From NCBI GenBank assembly GCA_002353205.1, contig DEJE01000052.1, positions 1 to 22,031 of the forward strand: a stretch of 22,031 nucleotides of DNA, read 5' to 3'. A model generated the notes under the pieces. It was given only the letters and a program-made list of their open reading frames with translations. It made no database searches and was not told where the DNA came from. Below, piece by piece: positions 15,520 through 22,031 of this stretch. Positions within the stretch are counted from its first letter, which is position 1. Each line of letters opens with the position of its first letter. Position numbers and translations under genes: made by a program. The stretch is from Prevotella sp. UBA2756 (lineage in GTDB: Bacteria > Bacteroidota > Bacteroidia > Bacteroidales > Bacteroidaceae).

Positions 15520-15963
15520 ATGGAAACAAAAGTTATTGGCCTGGCAAGCGACCATGCAGGTTTTGAACTTAAGCAGTTCGTGAAGAAGTATCTTGAAGAA
15601 AAGCAACTTCCTTATAAAGACTATGGCACCTATACCGAGGAATCTTGCGACTATAGCGACTTCGGCCACGCTTTGGCTAAAGGGCTGGAAAATGGCGAAG
15701 TATATCCCGGTATTGCCATTTGCGGCAGTGGTGAAGGTATCAACATGACGCTCAACAAGCATCAGTCTATTCGTGCCGGACTGTGCTGGATTCCAGAGAT
15801 TGCCCATCTCATCCGCCAGCACAACAATGCTAACGTGCTGGTGATGCCCGGACGTTTTATCGACACCGACATGGCGCGTCTCATCATGGACGAGTTCTTT
15901 GCTACCGACTTTGAAGGTGGTCGCCATCAGCGACGAATCGACAAGATTCCCGTGCAAGAATAA
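15520..15963 (+). CDS. rpiB: Ribose-5-phosphate isomerase B
   Basis: This 147-residue cytosolic enzyme interconverts ribose 5-phosphate and ribulose 5-phosphate. It belongs to the RpiB/LacAB family, of which it has the usual length. The start shows GLASDHAGFELK with Asp11 and His12. The active-site Cys68 lies in CGSGEGIN, and HNNANVLVMPGRFI gives His101 and the phosphate-binding Arg. The C-terminal FEGGRHQRRIDKI is also typical. It is 102 nt after transketolase, with a strong hairpin between, and no TAnnTTTG box is visible in that gap. It is probably co-expressed with transketolase at a level set by the hairpin. A good intrinsic terminator follows. Other sugar isomerases of the LacAB type are less likely because of the RpiB-like active site. 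Confidence 0.95.
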   Translation: METKVIGLASDHAGFELKQFVKKYLEEKQLPYKDYGTYTEESCDYSDFGHALAKGLENGEVYPGIAICGSGEGINMTLNKHQSIRAGLCWIPEIAHLIRQHNNANVLVMPGRFIDTDMARLIMDEFFATDFEGGRHQRRIDKIPVQE

Positions 15964-15992
15964 GAGCTAACCATCCGAACATGAATAAGAAC

Positions 15993-16030
15993 AAAGGGTT
16001 CCTGCTGATGCAAGAACCCTTTTATTATTA
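15993..16030 (+). terminator. Intrinsic terminator of the tkt-rpiB unit
   Basis: AAAGGGTTC (15993-16001) pairs with GAACCCTTT (16014-16022) around a 12-nt loop, and TTTTATTATTA overlaps and follows the stem. The position, 30 nt past the rpiB stop, is right for the end of the unit. Confidence 0.8.
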
Positions 16031-16047
16031 ACCCCAAACTCTAAATT

Positions 16048-16108
16048 CCTCCGCTCGAGCTCTGCTCGTTTTCTTGCGCTCCGTAGGTGCTCAGGCGCTT
16101 CGCGGAGG
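16048..16108. repeat. GC-rich block bounded by inverted repeats
   Basis: CCTCCGC (16048-16054) and GCGGAGG (16102-16108) frame a 47-nt interior that is itself rich in short palindromes, such as GAGCTC and GCGCT/GGCGC segments. It is much more GC-rich than the AT-rich sequence on both sides. It lies between the rpiB terminator and the heptamer array. It could be a structured non-coding element or a small repeated genomic element. Confidence 0.45.
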
Positions 16109-16118
16109 TCTTGCAAAG

Positions 16119-16181
16119 AACTCTTAACTCTTAATTCTTAATTCTTAACTCTTAACTCTTAACTCTTAATTCTTAACTCTT
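16119..16181. repeat. Heptamer tandem array, nine AAYTCTT units
   Basis: Nine gap-free 7-bp units run from 16119 to 16181. Five to six positions are invariant and the third position alternates between C and T in the order C C T T C C C T C. Read on the minus strand the unit is AAGARTT with a TAA at each junction. Since 7 is not a multiple of 3, stop codons fall in all three minus-strand frames. The last unit contributes the first two bases of the cupin stop codon (16180-16182). Confidence 0.9.
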
Positions 16182-16512
16182 AATGGTGCTCCGGCACTAC
16201 GGCGAAGAACGTGAGGTCTTCCTGACCTTTATTCATCAGCGTGTGCTGCTTGCCCATGGGATTGTAGTGCACCTCACCAGGCATCACCACCTCTTCCTCA
16301 TTCTCGTAGACGTAGGTGGCCACACCAGAAAGTATGTACATGATTTCTGAGTTCATCTCATGAGTATGTAAGCCGATGGAGCATCCTGGCTCCAAGCGTC
16401 CTAACATGATTTTCACCTTGTCATCGGTGTAGTGCTTCATGATGTACCGTCCCTCGCCGCCCTTGAAGTTGGGGACGATTGTCTCTTCGATTTTCTTAAA
16501 ATCTATCTTCAT
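16180..16512 (-). CDS. Single-domain cupin protein
   Basis: This 110-residue protein is a small cupin_2 barrel. The metal-ligand pattern is complete: His49 and His51 in LHTHEMNSE, Glu56, and His90 in GKQHTLMN. Family members act as small-molecule enzymes, metal-binding dioxygenase or isomerase-like proteins, or sensors, so no reaction can be named. ATG 16512 (MKIDFKKIEETIVPNF) is chosen because the longer frame up to 16635 would run through the promoter and terminator hairpin. It has its own promoter at 16557-16588 and no close partner gene. It converges with rpiB, and its stop codon is formed jointly with the heptamer array. The end of the protein, VVPEHH, is directly followed by that array. 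Confidence 0.88.
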   Translation of the reverse strand: MKIDFKKIEETIVPNFKGGEGRYIMKHYTDDKVKIMLGRLEPGCSIGLHTHEMNSEIMYILSGVATYVYENEEEVVMPGEVHYNPMGKQHTLMNKGQEDLTFFAVVPEHH

Positions 16513-16556
16513 GTCTGATTGCTGATTATAGGTAATGAATGTAAATAAAGCTGATG

Positions 16557-16588
16557 CAAAAGTAGAAAAAAAATCGGATACCGCCAAA
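16557..16588 (-). promoter_or_regulatory. Promoter of the cupin gene
   Basis: On the minus strand, TTTG (16588 to 16585), exactly 20 nt, then TACTTTTG (16564 to 16557) is a near-ideal Bacteroidetes promoter. The -33 TTTG lies in the loop of the terminator hairpin at 16569-16603, so promoter and terminator share the same DNA. Confidence 0.7.
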
Positions 16589-16603
16589 CGATATCCGATT
16601 TTT
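16566..16603 (-). terminator. Intrinsic terminator of the receptor/lipoprotein unit
   Basis: Positions 16569-16580 and 16592-16603 form a 12-bp perfect stem (core AATCGGATA/TATCCGATT) with an 11-nt loop. On the minus strand it ends in eight T residues, a clear intrinsic terminator about 50 nt after the lipoprotein stop. A second, weaker hairpin (GAATGG 16616-16621 with CCATTC 16646-16651, inner CAGC/GCTG) lies between the stop and this stem. Confidence 0.8.
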
Positions 16604-16653
16604 ATGTTTGTTAATGAATGGTGCCAGCTCAGCAATAGGCTGTTGCCATTCGC

Positions 16654-18222
16654 TTATTGAGCCTTCTCGTGCGAGAAGTAGAAGCCGCCGTTTACCTGCG
16701 GAACGTCCTTGTAGGTCGACTTCGGACCTATCACGGTGAGCTTGTCACCTACAGCGAGGCCGAGCTCACCGATGAGGCCCTTGCGGGCGTCGCCAGTGGC
16801 GCCCCATCCGGGATAGCAGCCATAGACGTATAGACGAGTGTCGCCATCTTTGAGGTAGAGGTTGCCGTATGTGTCGTTGGCAATCTCGTCGATGGTGCCC
16901 GTCACCTTATAGTAAACGTCCTTAGAATCTTCCTTGGTGAGGAACTCAGCCAGCGACACTTCGGTCACAGAGATGGATTTCTCGCAGACGGCACCTGTCA
17001 TCTGAGCCGTTCCCTTATACTCACCACGCTTGCCCACGAGGGTGACAATGTCGCCAGCTTTCAGTCCGGCAGCCTCGAAGTCACCCTTCGAACCGATGCC
17101 GTAGACGTACATCTCGCCAGAATAGTCCTTCACATAGACGTTGCCGTAAGAGCTGTTGGCCACGCTTGTGATGATGCCGGTGATGCGATACTGTGTCTCA
17201 CCCACCTCAGCAGCGAGGAAGTCGGCCACGGGGCACTCCACGATAGCACCGAGCTGAGTGATTGTCGTCTCGGAAGTGTACTCCTTTTTGCCGTCGGTTG
17301 TCTTGAAGACGACTGTCGTGCTGCGATCACCGCCGGCGTTGGGAGCGGCGCGGAAGGTCACCGTCGGCACATCGCCGCTCTTCACGGAAACCATCGAGAG
17401 CCACTCCTTGGCACTTTCGGGGATTTCTACCGACACGCCGTTACCCTTGCAAGTCAGGAAGGCTGTGATGTCGCCACCCTCAACTGGCAGGGTTGCATCC
17501 TTGACGCTGAGAGAATCGACCTTGATGAGCGACTTCTGGATATTGACAACTGTGACATTGACAAGCTCAACGGTGCTGCCGTAAGTGGTCTTCGGACCTT
17601 CAACGGTCACCACGTCGCCCACCTCGATACCGAGGCTGAGGAAGTTCTTTTCCTTGCCGCTCTTGTCGAGCGTACCATAGATATAAATCTGACCGGTCTC
17701 ATCGGTGAGATACCAGTTACCGTATGTGGTGTTGGCAATCGACGTGCATGTACCCGTCACGCGATAGGTCTTCGAGTCGGGACCGGCAATCACTTCGGCG
17801 CAAGTGGCGTTGGAGACGGTGGCCAGACCTTGGATCACGTTGATGATCTGTGTCTTGCCTCCACAGTTGATGCGAAGTTCAGCCGTGCGGCCATCGAGTG
17901 TGGCATCGGCAGTGAAGGTCACCTGCGTCTCGCCGGCACCGCCCGAGAGTGTGGAGGCTTTCAGCCATGCGGGCAGCTCGCTGTAGACGGTCTCTTTCTT
18001 GCCGTCGGCATCGGTCACCGTCTGTGCGAAGATTTTGTCGAATTCCCAGCTGCTGTTGGCTTTCACGGTGATGGTGTTCGACCCTCCGTTCACATCAAGC
18101 GACACGTAGGAAGACGACACGCGCACTTCATCAAGATAAGTCGGGTCGTTGTCGTCGGAACAGCCAGTAAACACGGCGGCGACAACAGCCATAAGCGTCG
18201 GAATGAAATATCTTAGTTTCAT
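16654..18222 (-). CDS. Surface lipoprotein with two BACON and three OB-fold-like domains
   Basis: This 522-residue lipoprotein starts with a signal peptide ending in lipobox FTGC (Cys21), followed by SDDNDP, an acidic stretch like the Bacteroidetes surface-export signal. The domain order seems to be BACON (about 31-133), OB-fold-like (141-230), BACON (236-325), OB-fold-like (331-420), OB-fold-like (424-517). Each OB unit carries the same block: SIANTTYGNWYLTD (161-174), SVANSSYGNVYVKD (353-366), EIANDTYGNLYLKD (446-459), then a [QEL]xYxYG strand and a GD.VT(V/L).G strand. BACON domains are linked to binding of glycans or mucin. OB-folds in such proteins are annotated as nucleic-acid binding but may hold other ligands. 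It lies 27 nt after the TonB receptor gene, in the place a SusD-like partner would take, and so probably captures the ligand for that receptor. Confidence 0.85.
   Translation of the reverse strand: MKLRYFIPTLMAVVAAVFTGCSDDNDPTYLDEVRVSSSYVSLDVNGGSNTITVKANSSWEFDKIFAQTVTDADGKKETVYSELPAWLKASTLSGGAGETQVTFTADATLDGRTAELRINCGGKTQIINVIQGLATVSNATCAEVIAGPDSKTYRVTGTCTSIANTTYGNWYLTDETGQIYIYGTLDKSGKEKNFLSLGIEVGDVVTVEGPKTTYGSTVELVNVTVVNIQKSLIKVDSLSVKDATLPVEGGDITAFLTCKGNGVSVEIPESAKEWLSMVSVKSGDVPTVTFRAAPNAGGDRSTTVVFKTTDGKKEYTSETTITQLGAIVECPVADFLAAEVGETQYRITGIITSVANSSYGNVYVKDYSGEMYVYGIGSKGDFEAAGLKAGDIVTLVGKRGEYKGTAQMTGAVCEKSISVTEVSLAEFLTKEDSKDVYYKVTGTIDEIANDTYGNLYLKDGDTRLYVYGCYPGWGATGDARKGLIGELGLAVGDKLTVIGPKSTYKDVPQVNGGFYFSHEKAQ
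16672..17802 (-). repeat. Three intragenic OB-fold-like repeats
   Basis: The OB-like units of the BACON lipoprotein lie at about 17533-17802, 16963-17232 and 16672-16953. The conserved ANxxYGNxYxxD blocks are at 17701-17742, 17125-17166 and 16846-16887. The second and third units are adjacent, while a BACON domain separates the first and second. This suggests duplication of single OB units and of a BACON-OB pair. Confidence 0.75.
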
Positions 18223-18237
18223 ATTATCTTACTTTTT

Positions 18238-18251
18238 AATTCTTGACTCTT
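18238..18251. repeat. Two heptamers at the TonB receptor stop codon
   Basis: AATTCTT (18238-18244) and GACTCTT (18245-18251) match the units of the 16119-16181 array, the second with one change at its first base. As there, the final two bases join the next A to make the minus-strand TAA stop (18250-18252). The short gap between receptor and lipoprotein is mostly made of these units. Confidence 0.6.
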
Positions 18252-21200
18252 AATTAAAGATGTACTTGATACCAACTGAAGCATACCAGCACTGTCCGAT
18301 CGAGTGGTTGGGAACCCACGTCTTCGTGTCGGCACCGATAGCCTTTGGAGTGGAGAATGTGGCAAAGCCTTCGGCATCAACGCCCTCATACTTCAGGATG
18401 CGTGCCTCTGAACCGATTTCGGGGTTGAGGTATTTCATCACGCCCCAGCTGGAGTTGAAGAAGTTGAGCACGTTCTTCATGTCGAACGAGAGCTGCAGGC
18501 GGTGCATCGTCTGACCAATGTTGAGCTTGAAGTCGTGCTTGTAGGAGAAGTCGATGCGGTGCACCCAAGGCGAGTAGACGCTGTAGGGCTCGGCATATTC
18601 GCCCTGATGGTTCTTCAGGTAGCTGTCGTTGTGAACGTAGGCCATGAAGCGCTCGCGGTCGTCGTTGCTCACGAATCGCATCTTACCCTCGGCCACTTCG
18701 CGGTCGGTGGGCACGTAGACGGCATCGTAGTTGTAGCCGTCGCCGTTCATGTCGTTAGCCAGCATGTATGAATAAGAATATCCACCGCGCCAGGTCTCAT
18801 AGATAAGGCTGTAGTGGTTGCCACTCTTGTCGTGGGCTGTTGCGCTGGCCACGATGCGGTCGGGCGTCACATACTGCGAGTTGTGCAGGTGGATGTTGTT
18901 GGGACCTTCCGACGTGGGCACGTATGTGAAGGCGCTCTCGGCGGCCGAGCCAGGCATGCCGGTGATTTCCTTCTGCACGGTGTGCGTGTAGGCAGCCATG
19001 AGCGATAGCCAGGGCATGGGCTGAGCGTTCAGCGTGACGTTGGCCGACCATCCGTAGCCCTTCGATGTGTTCTCAAGCACGAAGGCCTTGGTGTTGGTGC
19101 GGAAGCCAGCAGGATAGATGGGACGATTGTCGACGCCATTGAAGCGTGCGAAGCCGCCCACGCTGGGGATGGCCCAGTCGGAGATGCACACGGCGTTGAT
19201 GGTCTTGTTGAAGATTCCCTCGACGGTCACCGAGAAGGGGAACTCCACGGGCAGCTGGTAGTCGACGGCAATCGATGTCTTCCACACCTGCGGCATCTTG
19301 AAGTCGGGGTCAACGGCGCTGATGGCCGAAGGCACGGTGCCCATGTCGCTCGTCACGTCGGAGGGATAGCCCATGCCGAAGAGCTTCTCCTTCATCTGGG
19401 CGATGCTCGTCATCGGGCCGCCTGCAAACTGGTTCATGTCGATGTAGCGGTTGCCGCTAGCGTCGGTGGTGTAGGCGCCGATATAGTTCTCGTAGCCACG
19501 GGCAGCCTTGTTCTGCTTGCCGTCCCACACCTTTGTCTTGGCGCTGAGCTGAGCCTGATACTGCACCAGGCCGCCGTTGGTAGGCATGTTGGTGAAGAAC
19601 ACCAGAGGCAGGCGTCCTGAGAAGAGACCCGTACCGCCGCGCACCTTGAGCGATTTGTCGCCGAAGACGTCGTAGGTGAATCCCACACGTGGCGAGATGG
19701 TGATGCTCGACTTAGGCCACTTGCCGGTGTCGATGTGTCGGCCGTCGTAGTCGAGAGCATAGATGGCGTTGTTGGTCAGCAGGTCGCTGTTGTTGAAGAA
19801 CAGTCCGTCGAAGCGCAGGCCGTAGGTCAGCTTCAGCTTGTCGTTCACGTTCCAGTCGTCCTGAGCGTAGATGCCGGCCTTGTTGAACTGCACTCGGGCA
19901 GCGGGTTCCGATTCGCCTCCGTATCCGTAGGTAAGGCAGAACACCTCGGGAGCCTGGTTGAAGAGCTGGTCAACGCTCATGCCGTCTTCCCAGTTGTAGC
20001 GATAGTAGCCCGTACCGTTGCGCATGTATTGGTTGTCGGCCATCTGGTGTTCGAACGAGATGCCGCCCATGATCTTGTGGTTGCCCATGAAGTAGGTCAG
20101 GTCGTCTTTCACGTTCCAGATGGTGTTGTGCACGGCGTTGTTCCATGTGAAGAGCTCATATCCGAGAGCCATGTAGTTGTTGCCGTCCTTGGTGATGTCG
20201 ATGAAGGGGAACTCGCTCGAGTTGGAGTCGCGCACGTCGTCGAGCTTCGAATAAGTAGCCAGGAACTGGTTCGAGAGGTTGTCCGACAGACGGCTGTTGA
20301 GATCGATCGAGAACGAGTGCACCAGGTTGTCCATGGCATAGAGCGAGTTGGCGAAGGCCATCGAGTACTGCGACAGACGTCCGCCGCTCATGCGTGTGCC
20401 GCCGTCCATCGACGTGGCGTTGGTGTTGTTCCAGATGCTGTTCTTCGTGTAGTTGTAGCGCAGCGCCAGGTGGTGGTTGTTGGTGATGTTCCAGTCGAGG
20501 CGTGCCAGCAGCTTGTAGTTCTTCTCGTCGGCGGGATAGCTGGTGTAGCTGCCCGTGTCGTAGCCGTATTTCGAGGCCATGTAGTCGCTCACGGCAGCGA
20601 GGTCTGAGAGCGTGGTGCGCGAAGTGTAGTTGTCGGCATCGGCCACGCCGTTCTCAGAGCCGCGCCAGCGGTTCACCACGGTGGGCTTCACCATCATTTC
20701 TCCGTTGACGAAGAAGAAGAGATTGTCTTTCAGTATCGGACCTCCGAGGGTGAAACCGTAGGTGGTCTGCTGGTCCTTGGCGCGTGCACCGCTGATTTGC
20801 TCACGGTAGATAGCGTCGCCCTGCATGTTCTCGTTCTTATGATAAACGTAGGCAGAGCCGCGGAAGGTGTTGGTACCCGACTTGGTGATGGCGTTCACGC
20901 CGCCGCCGATGAAGTTGGTCTGGCGAACGTCATAGGGCGAGATCACCACCTGCAGCTCCTCGATGGCATCGAGCGAGATGGGGTTGCCGCCGCCGGGAAG
21001 GTTCTCAGAAAGTCCGAAGTTGTTGTTGAAGTTGGCACCGTCCACGGTGAAGTTGGCCGTGCGGCCGTCGCTTCCTGCGAAGCTCATGCCGTTACCGCCG
21101 TAGGGCGAGAGTCGCGTCACGTCGGTGATGTTGCGGTTCACCGTGGGCAGGTTGGTGATCTGCGTGTTCGAGATGTTGGTCGAGGCGCCCGTGCGCTCGG

Positions 21201-21591
21201 CGGCAAACTTCGAGGCCTTGCCCGTGATGACCACCTCGGTGAGCTCGTTGGCGTCTTCCGAGAGCCACACGTTGAGGTTGTAGGTCTCACCGAGCTCCAG
21301 CGTCACACCCTTGATGGTCTTCGACTGGTAGCCGATGTACGACACGGTGACCGCGTAGGGACCGCCCGTGCGCATACCTTGAATGTTGAAGCGGCCGTCG
21401 ATGTTGGTCACTGCTGCGTAGCGCGTGCCCGAAGGCTCGTGAACGGCCTGCACCGTGGCTCCGATCACCTCTTCTCCAGAGGCTGACCCCACGGTCACCT
21501 TGCCGCCCATGCTCGACGTCGTTACCTGTGCCATGGCCGATGAAACCATCATCAGCATTGTGGCAACCAGAAAGAATAATCTTTTCTGCAT
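18250..21591 (-). CDS. TonB-dependent outer-membrane receptor, Oar-like
   Basis: This 1113-residue protein is a TonB-dependent transporter of the Oar-like type. The signal peptide (MQKRLFFLVATMLMMVSSAMA) is followed by a carboxypeptidase regulatory-like beta-sandwich (about 25-112, with GATVQAVHEPSGTRYAAVTNIDGRF cut short here) and a segment LTEVVITGKASKF. A plug domain comes next (about 125-245, with FTVDGANFNNNFG and VVISPYDVRQ), then a long beta-barrel that ends in an aromatic strand (KYIFN). No N-terminal STN sensor domain is seen, so it is not expected to signal to an anti-sigma factor. Energy would come from TonB-ExbBD. The BACON/OB-fold lipoprotein follows by 27 nt and is its likely surface partner. 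No SusD-like gene is present. The ligand is unknown. It has a strong promoter, and its GC-rich codons suggest high expression. Confidence 0.93.
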   Translation of the reverse strand: MQKRLFFLVATMLMMVSSAMAQVTTSSMGGKVTVGSASGEEVIGATVQAVHEPSGTRYAAVTNIDGRFNIQGMRTGGPYAVTVSYIGYQSKTIKGVTLELGETYNLNVWLSEDANELTEVVITGKASKFAAERTGASTNISNTQITNLPTVNRNITDVTRLSPYGGNGMSFAGSDGRTANFTVDGANFNNNFGLSENLPGGGNPISLDAIEELQVVISPYDVRQTNFIGGGVNAITKSGTNTFRGSAYVYHKNENMQGDAIYREQISGARAKDQQTTYGFTLGGPILKDNLFFFVNGEMMVKPTVVNRWRGSENGVADADNYTSRTTLSDLAAVSDYMASKYGYDTGSYTSYPADEKNYKLLARLDWNITNNHHLALRYNYTKNSIWNNTNATSMDGGTRMSGGRLSQYSMAFANSLYAMDNLVHSFSIDLNSRLSDNLSNQFLATYSKLDDVRDSNSSEFPFIDITKDGNNYMALGYELFTWNNAVHNTIWNVKDDLTYFMGNHKIMGGISFEHQMADNQYMRNGTGYYRYNWEDGMSVDQLFNQAPEVFCLTYGYGGESEPAARVQFNKAGIYAQDDWNVNDKLKLTYGLRFDGLFFNNSDLLTNNAIYALDYDGRHIDTGKWPKSSITISPRVGFTYDVFGDKSLKVRGGTGLFSGRLPLVFFTNMPTNGGLVQYQAQLSAKTKVWDGKQNKAARGYENYIGAYTTDASGNRYIDMNQFAGGPMTSIAQMKEKLFGMGYPSDVTSDMGTVPSAISAVDPDFKMPQVWKTSIAVDYQLPVEFPFSVTVEGIFNKTINAVCISDWAIPSVGGFARFNGVDNRPIYPAGFRTNTKAFVLENTSKGYGWSANVTLNAQPMPWLSLMAAYTHTVQKEITGMPGSAAESAFTYVPTSEGPNNIHLHNSQYVTPDRIVASATAHDKSGNHYSLIYETWRGGYSYSYMLANDMNGDGYNYDAVYVPTDREVAEGKMRFVSNDDRERFMAYVHNDSYLKNHQGEYAEPYSVYSPWVHRIDFSYKHDFKLNIGQTMHRLQLSFDMKNVLNFFNSSWGVMKYLNPEIGSEARILKYEGVDAEGFATFSTPKAIGADTKTWVPNHSIGQCWYASVGIKYIFN

Positions 21592-21643
21592 GGTTTAAAG
21601 TTAATTGAATTAATAAGATTAAAATGATGAATAATATCGTTTG

Positions 21644-21675
21644 CAAAGGTACTCATTTTTTCCCACATGACCAAA
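21644..21675 (-). promoter_or_regulatory. Promoter of the TonB receptor gene
   Basis: On the minus strand, TTTG (21675 to 21672), exactly 20 nt, and TACCTTTG (21651 to 21644) match the Bacteroidetes consensus in full. The leader to ATG 21591 is about 45 nt and AT-rich. Confidence 0.75.
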
Positions 21676-22031
21676 TAATCTGGCATCATAACTCATATTT
21701 TTAGCCAAAAGCAAATCTATGTCAATCGCTCTGTCTGAGTCGCGTCAGCACACTCCTCTCCTACGCTTGGAAAATACCTGAAAAGACGAAAAACTACTGT
21801 CATACAACACATTTTTGTAGCTTGATGGGTGATTTTTAAGAAGCAAAATAGGTGTTATTTTTTTTGCATTTTGCGTCGACTGTACCACTAAAATGTTATA
21901 TACAAAGTCTGTAACTACCTGAAACAGAATTATTTCCGACTCAATACCTACCAATCTACCAATCTACCATTCTACCATTTTAGGCTTTTTTGGGGGAAAA
22001 TTTTAAAGAAATAATTATATATATAATAATA
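21676..22031. other. AT-rich non-coding right edge
   Basis: Beyond the receptor promoter I find no credible gene. A 69-codon minus-strand frame at 21745-21954 has no family resemblance or promoter and is left out. The stretch contains poly-T and poly-A runs, the octamer repeat at 21948-21979 and an (AT)-rich end. It may be the upstream region of a gene beyond the window. Confidence 0.6.
21948..21979. repeat. Octamer tandem repeat, four units
   Basis: CTACCAAT occurs twice (21948-21955, 21956-21963) and is followed by CTACCATT twice (21964-21971, 21972-21979), with no gaps. It is a short low-copy tandem in an AT-rich non-coding region, perhaps prone to slippage. Confidence 0.85.

Noticed and set aside
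16119..16181. CRISPR-like array
   Set aside because: The units are 7 bp and contiguous, with no spacers and no cas genes nearby.
16513..16635. N-terminal extension of the cupin protein
   Set aside because: The extension covers the terminator stem and the promoter. The cupin fold starts soon after the ATG at 16512.
21745..21954. 69-codon minus-strand reading frame at the right edge
   Set aside because: AT-rich low-complexity product with no family resemblance, no good promoter and no neighbour context. It is most likely chance.

Overview
The window looks like an ordinary chromosomal stretch from a member of the Bacteroidales, most likely a Prevotella/Segatella-type organism. The signs are: several promoter-like sites of the Bacteroidetes form (TTTG, about 20 nt, TAnnTTTG); almost no Shine-Dalgarno sequences; a pyrophosphate-dependent phosphofructokinase; an Oar-like TonB-dependent receptor paired with a BACON-domain surface lipoprotein; and a GH51 arabinofuranosidase next to transketolase and RpiB. 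The genus is inferred from overall character, since no marker gene such as rRNA is present.

Layout. Positions 1-2693 (minus strand): a membrane-anchored GH25 muramidase downstream of PPi-phosphofructokinase, with two hairpins between them. Positions 2893-8792 (plus): a tight run of five genes that is probably one transcription unit: a small unknown protein, a short lysophospholipid-type acyltransferase, a large amidase-like lipoprotein, a second small unknown protein and a YgiQ-family radical SAM protein. Positions 8963-11376 (plus): an XRE/cupin regulator and an acyl-CoA ligase. Positions 11536-15963 (plus): GH51 arabinofuranosidase, transketolase and ribose-5-phosphate isomerase B, a logical set for releasing arabinose and passing it through the pentose phosphate pathway. 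Positions 16180-21591 (minus): a one-domain cupin protein, and upstream of it the TonB receptor and BACON/OB-fold lipoprotein pair. The right end (21592-22031) is AT-rich and non-coding, with the receptor promoter and a short octamer tandem repeat.

The most interesting material lies between genes. A heptamer tandem array (nine AAYTCTT units) sits at the convergent junction of rpiB and the cupin gene and supplies the cupin stop codon. The same motif, in the same register, supplies the stop codon of the TonB receptor gene 2 kb away. Beside the array is a GC-rich block bounded by inverted repeats. A perfect 14-bp palindrome overlaps the -7 box of the arabinofuranosidase promoter, and a 16-bp palindrome lies between the XRE regulator and the acyl-CoA ligase. 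The -33 element of the cupin promoter lies in the loop of the terminator of the upstream gene. I saw no rRNA, tRNA, CRISPR array, insertion sequence or prophage, and no plainly new defence or mobile system. The best candidates for new biology are the stop-codon-linked heptamers, the receptor/OB-fold lipoprotein pair, and the two small unknown proteins of the 2893-8792 unit.
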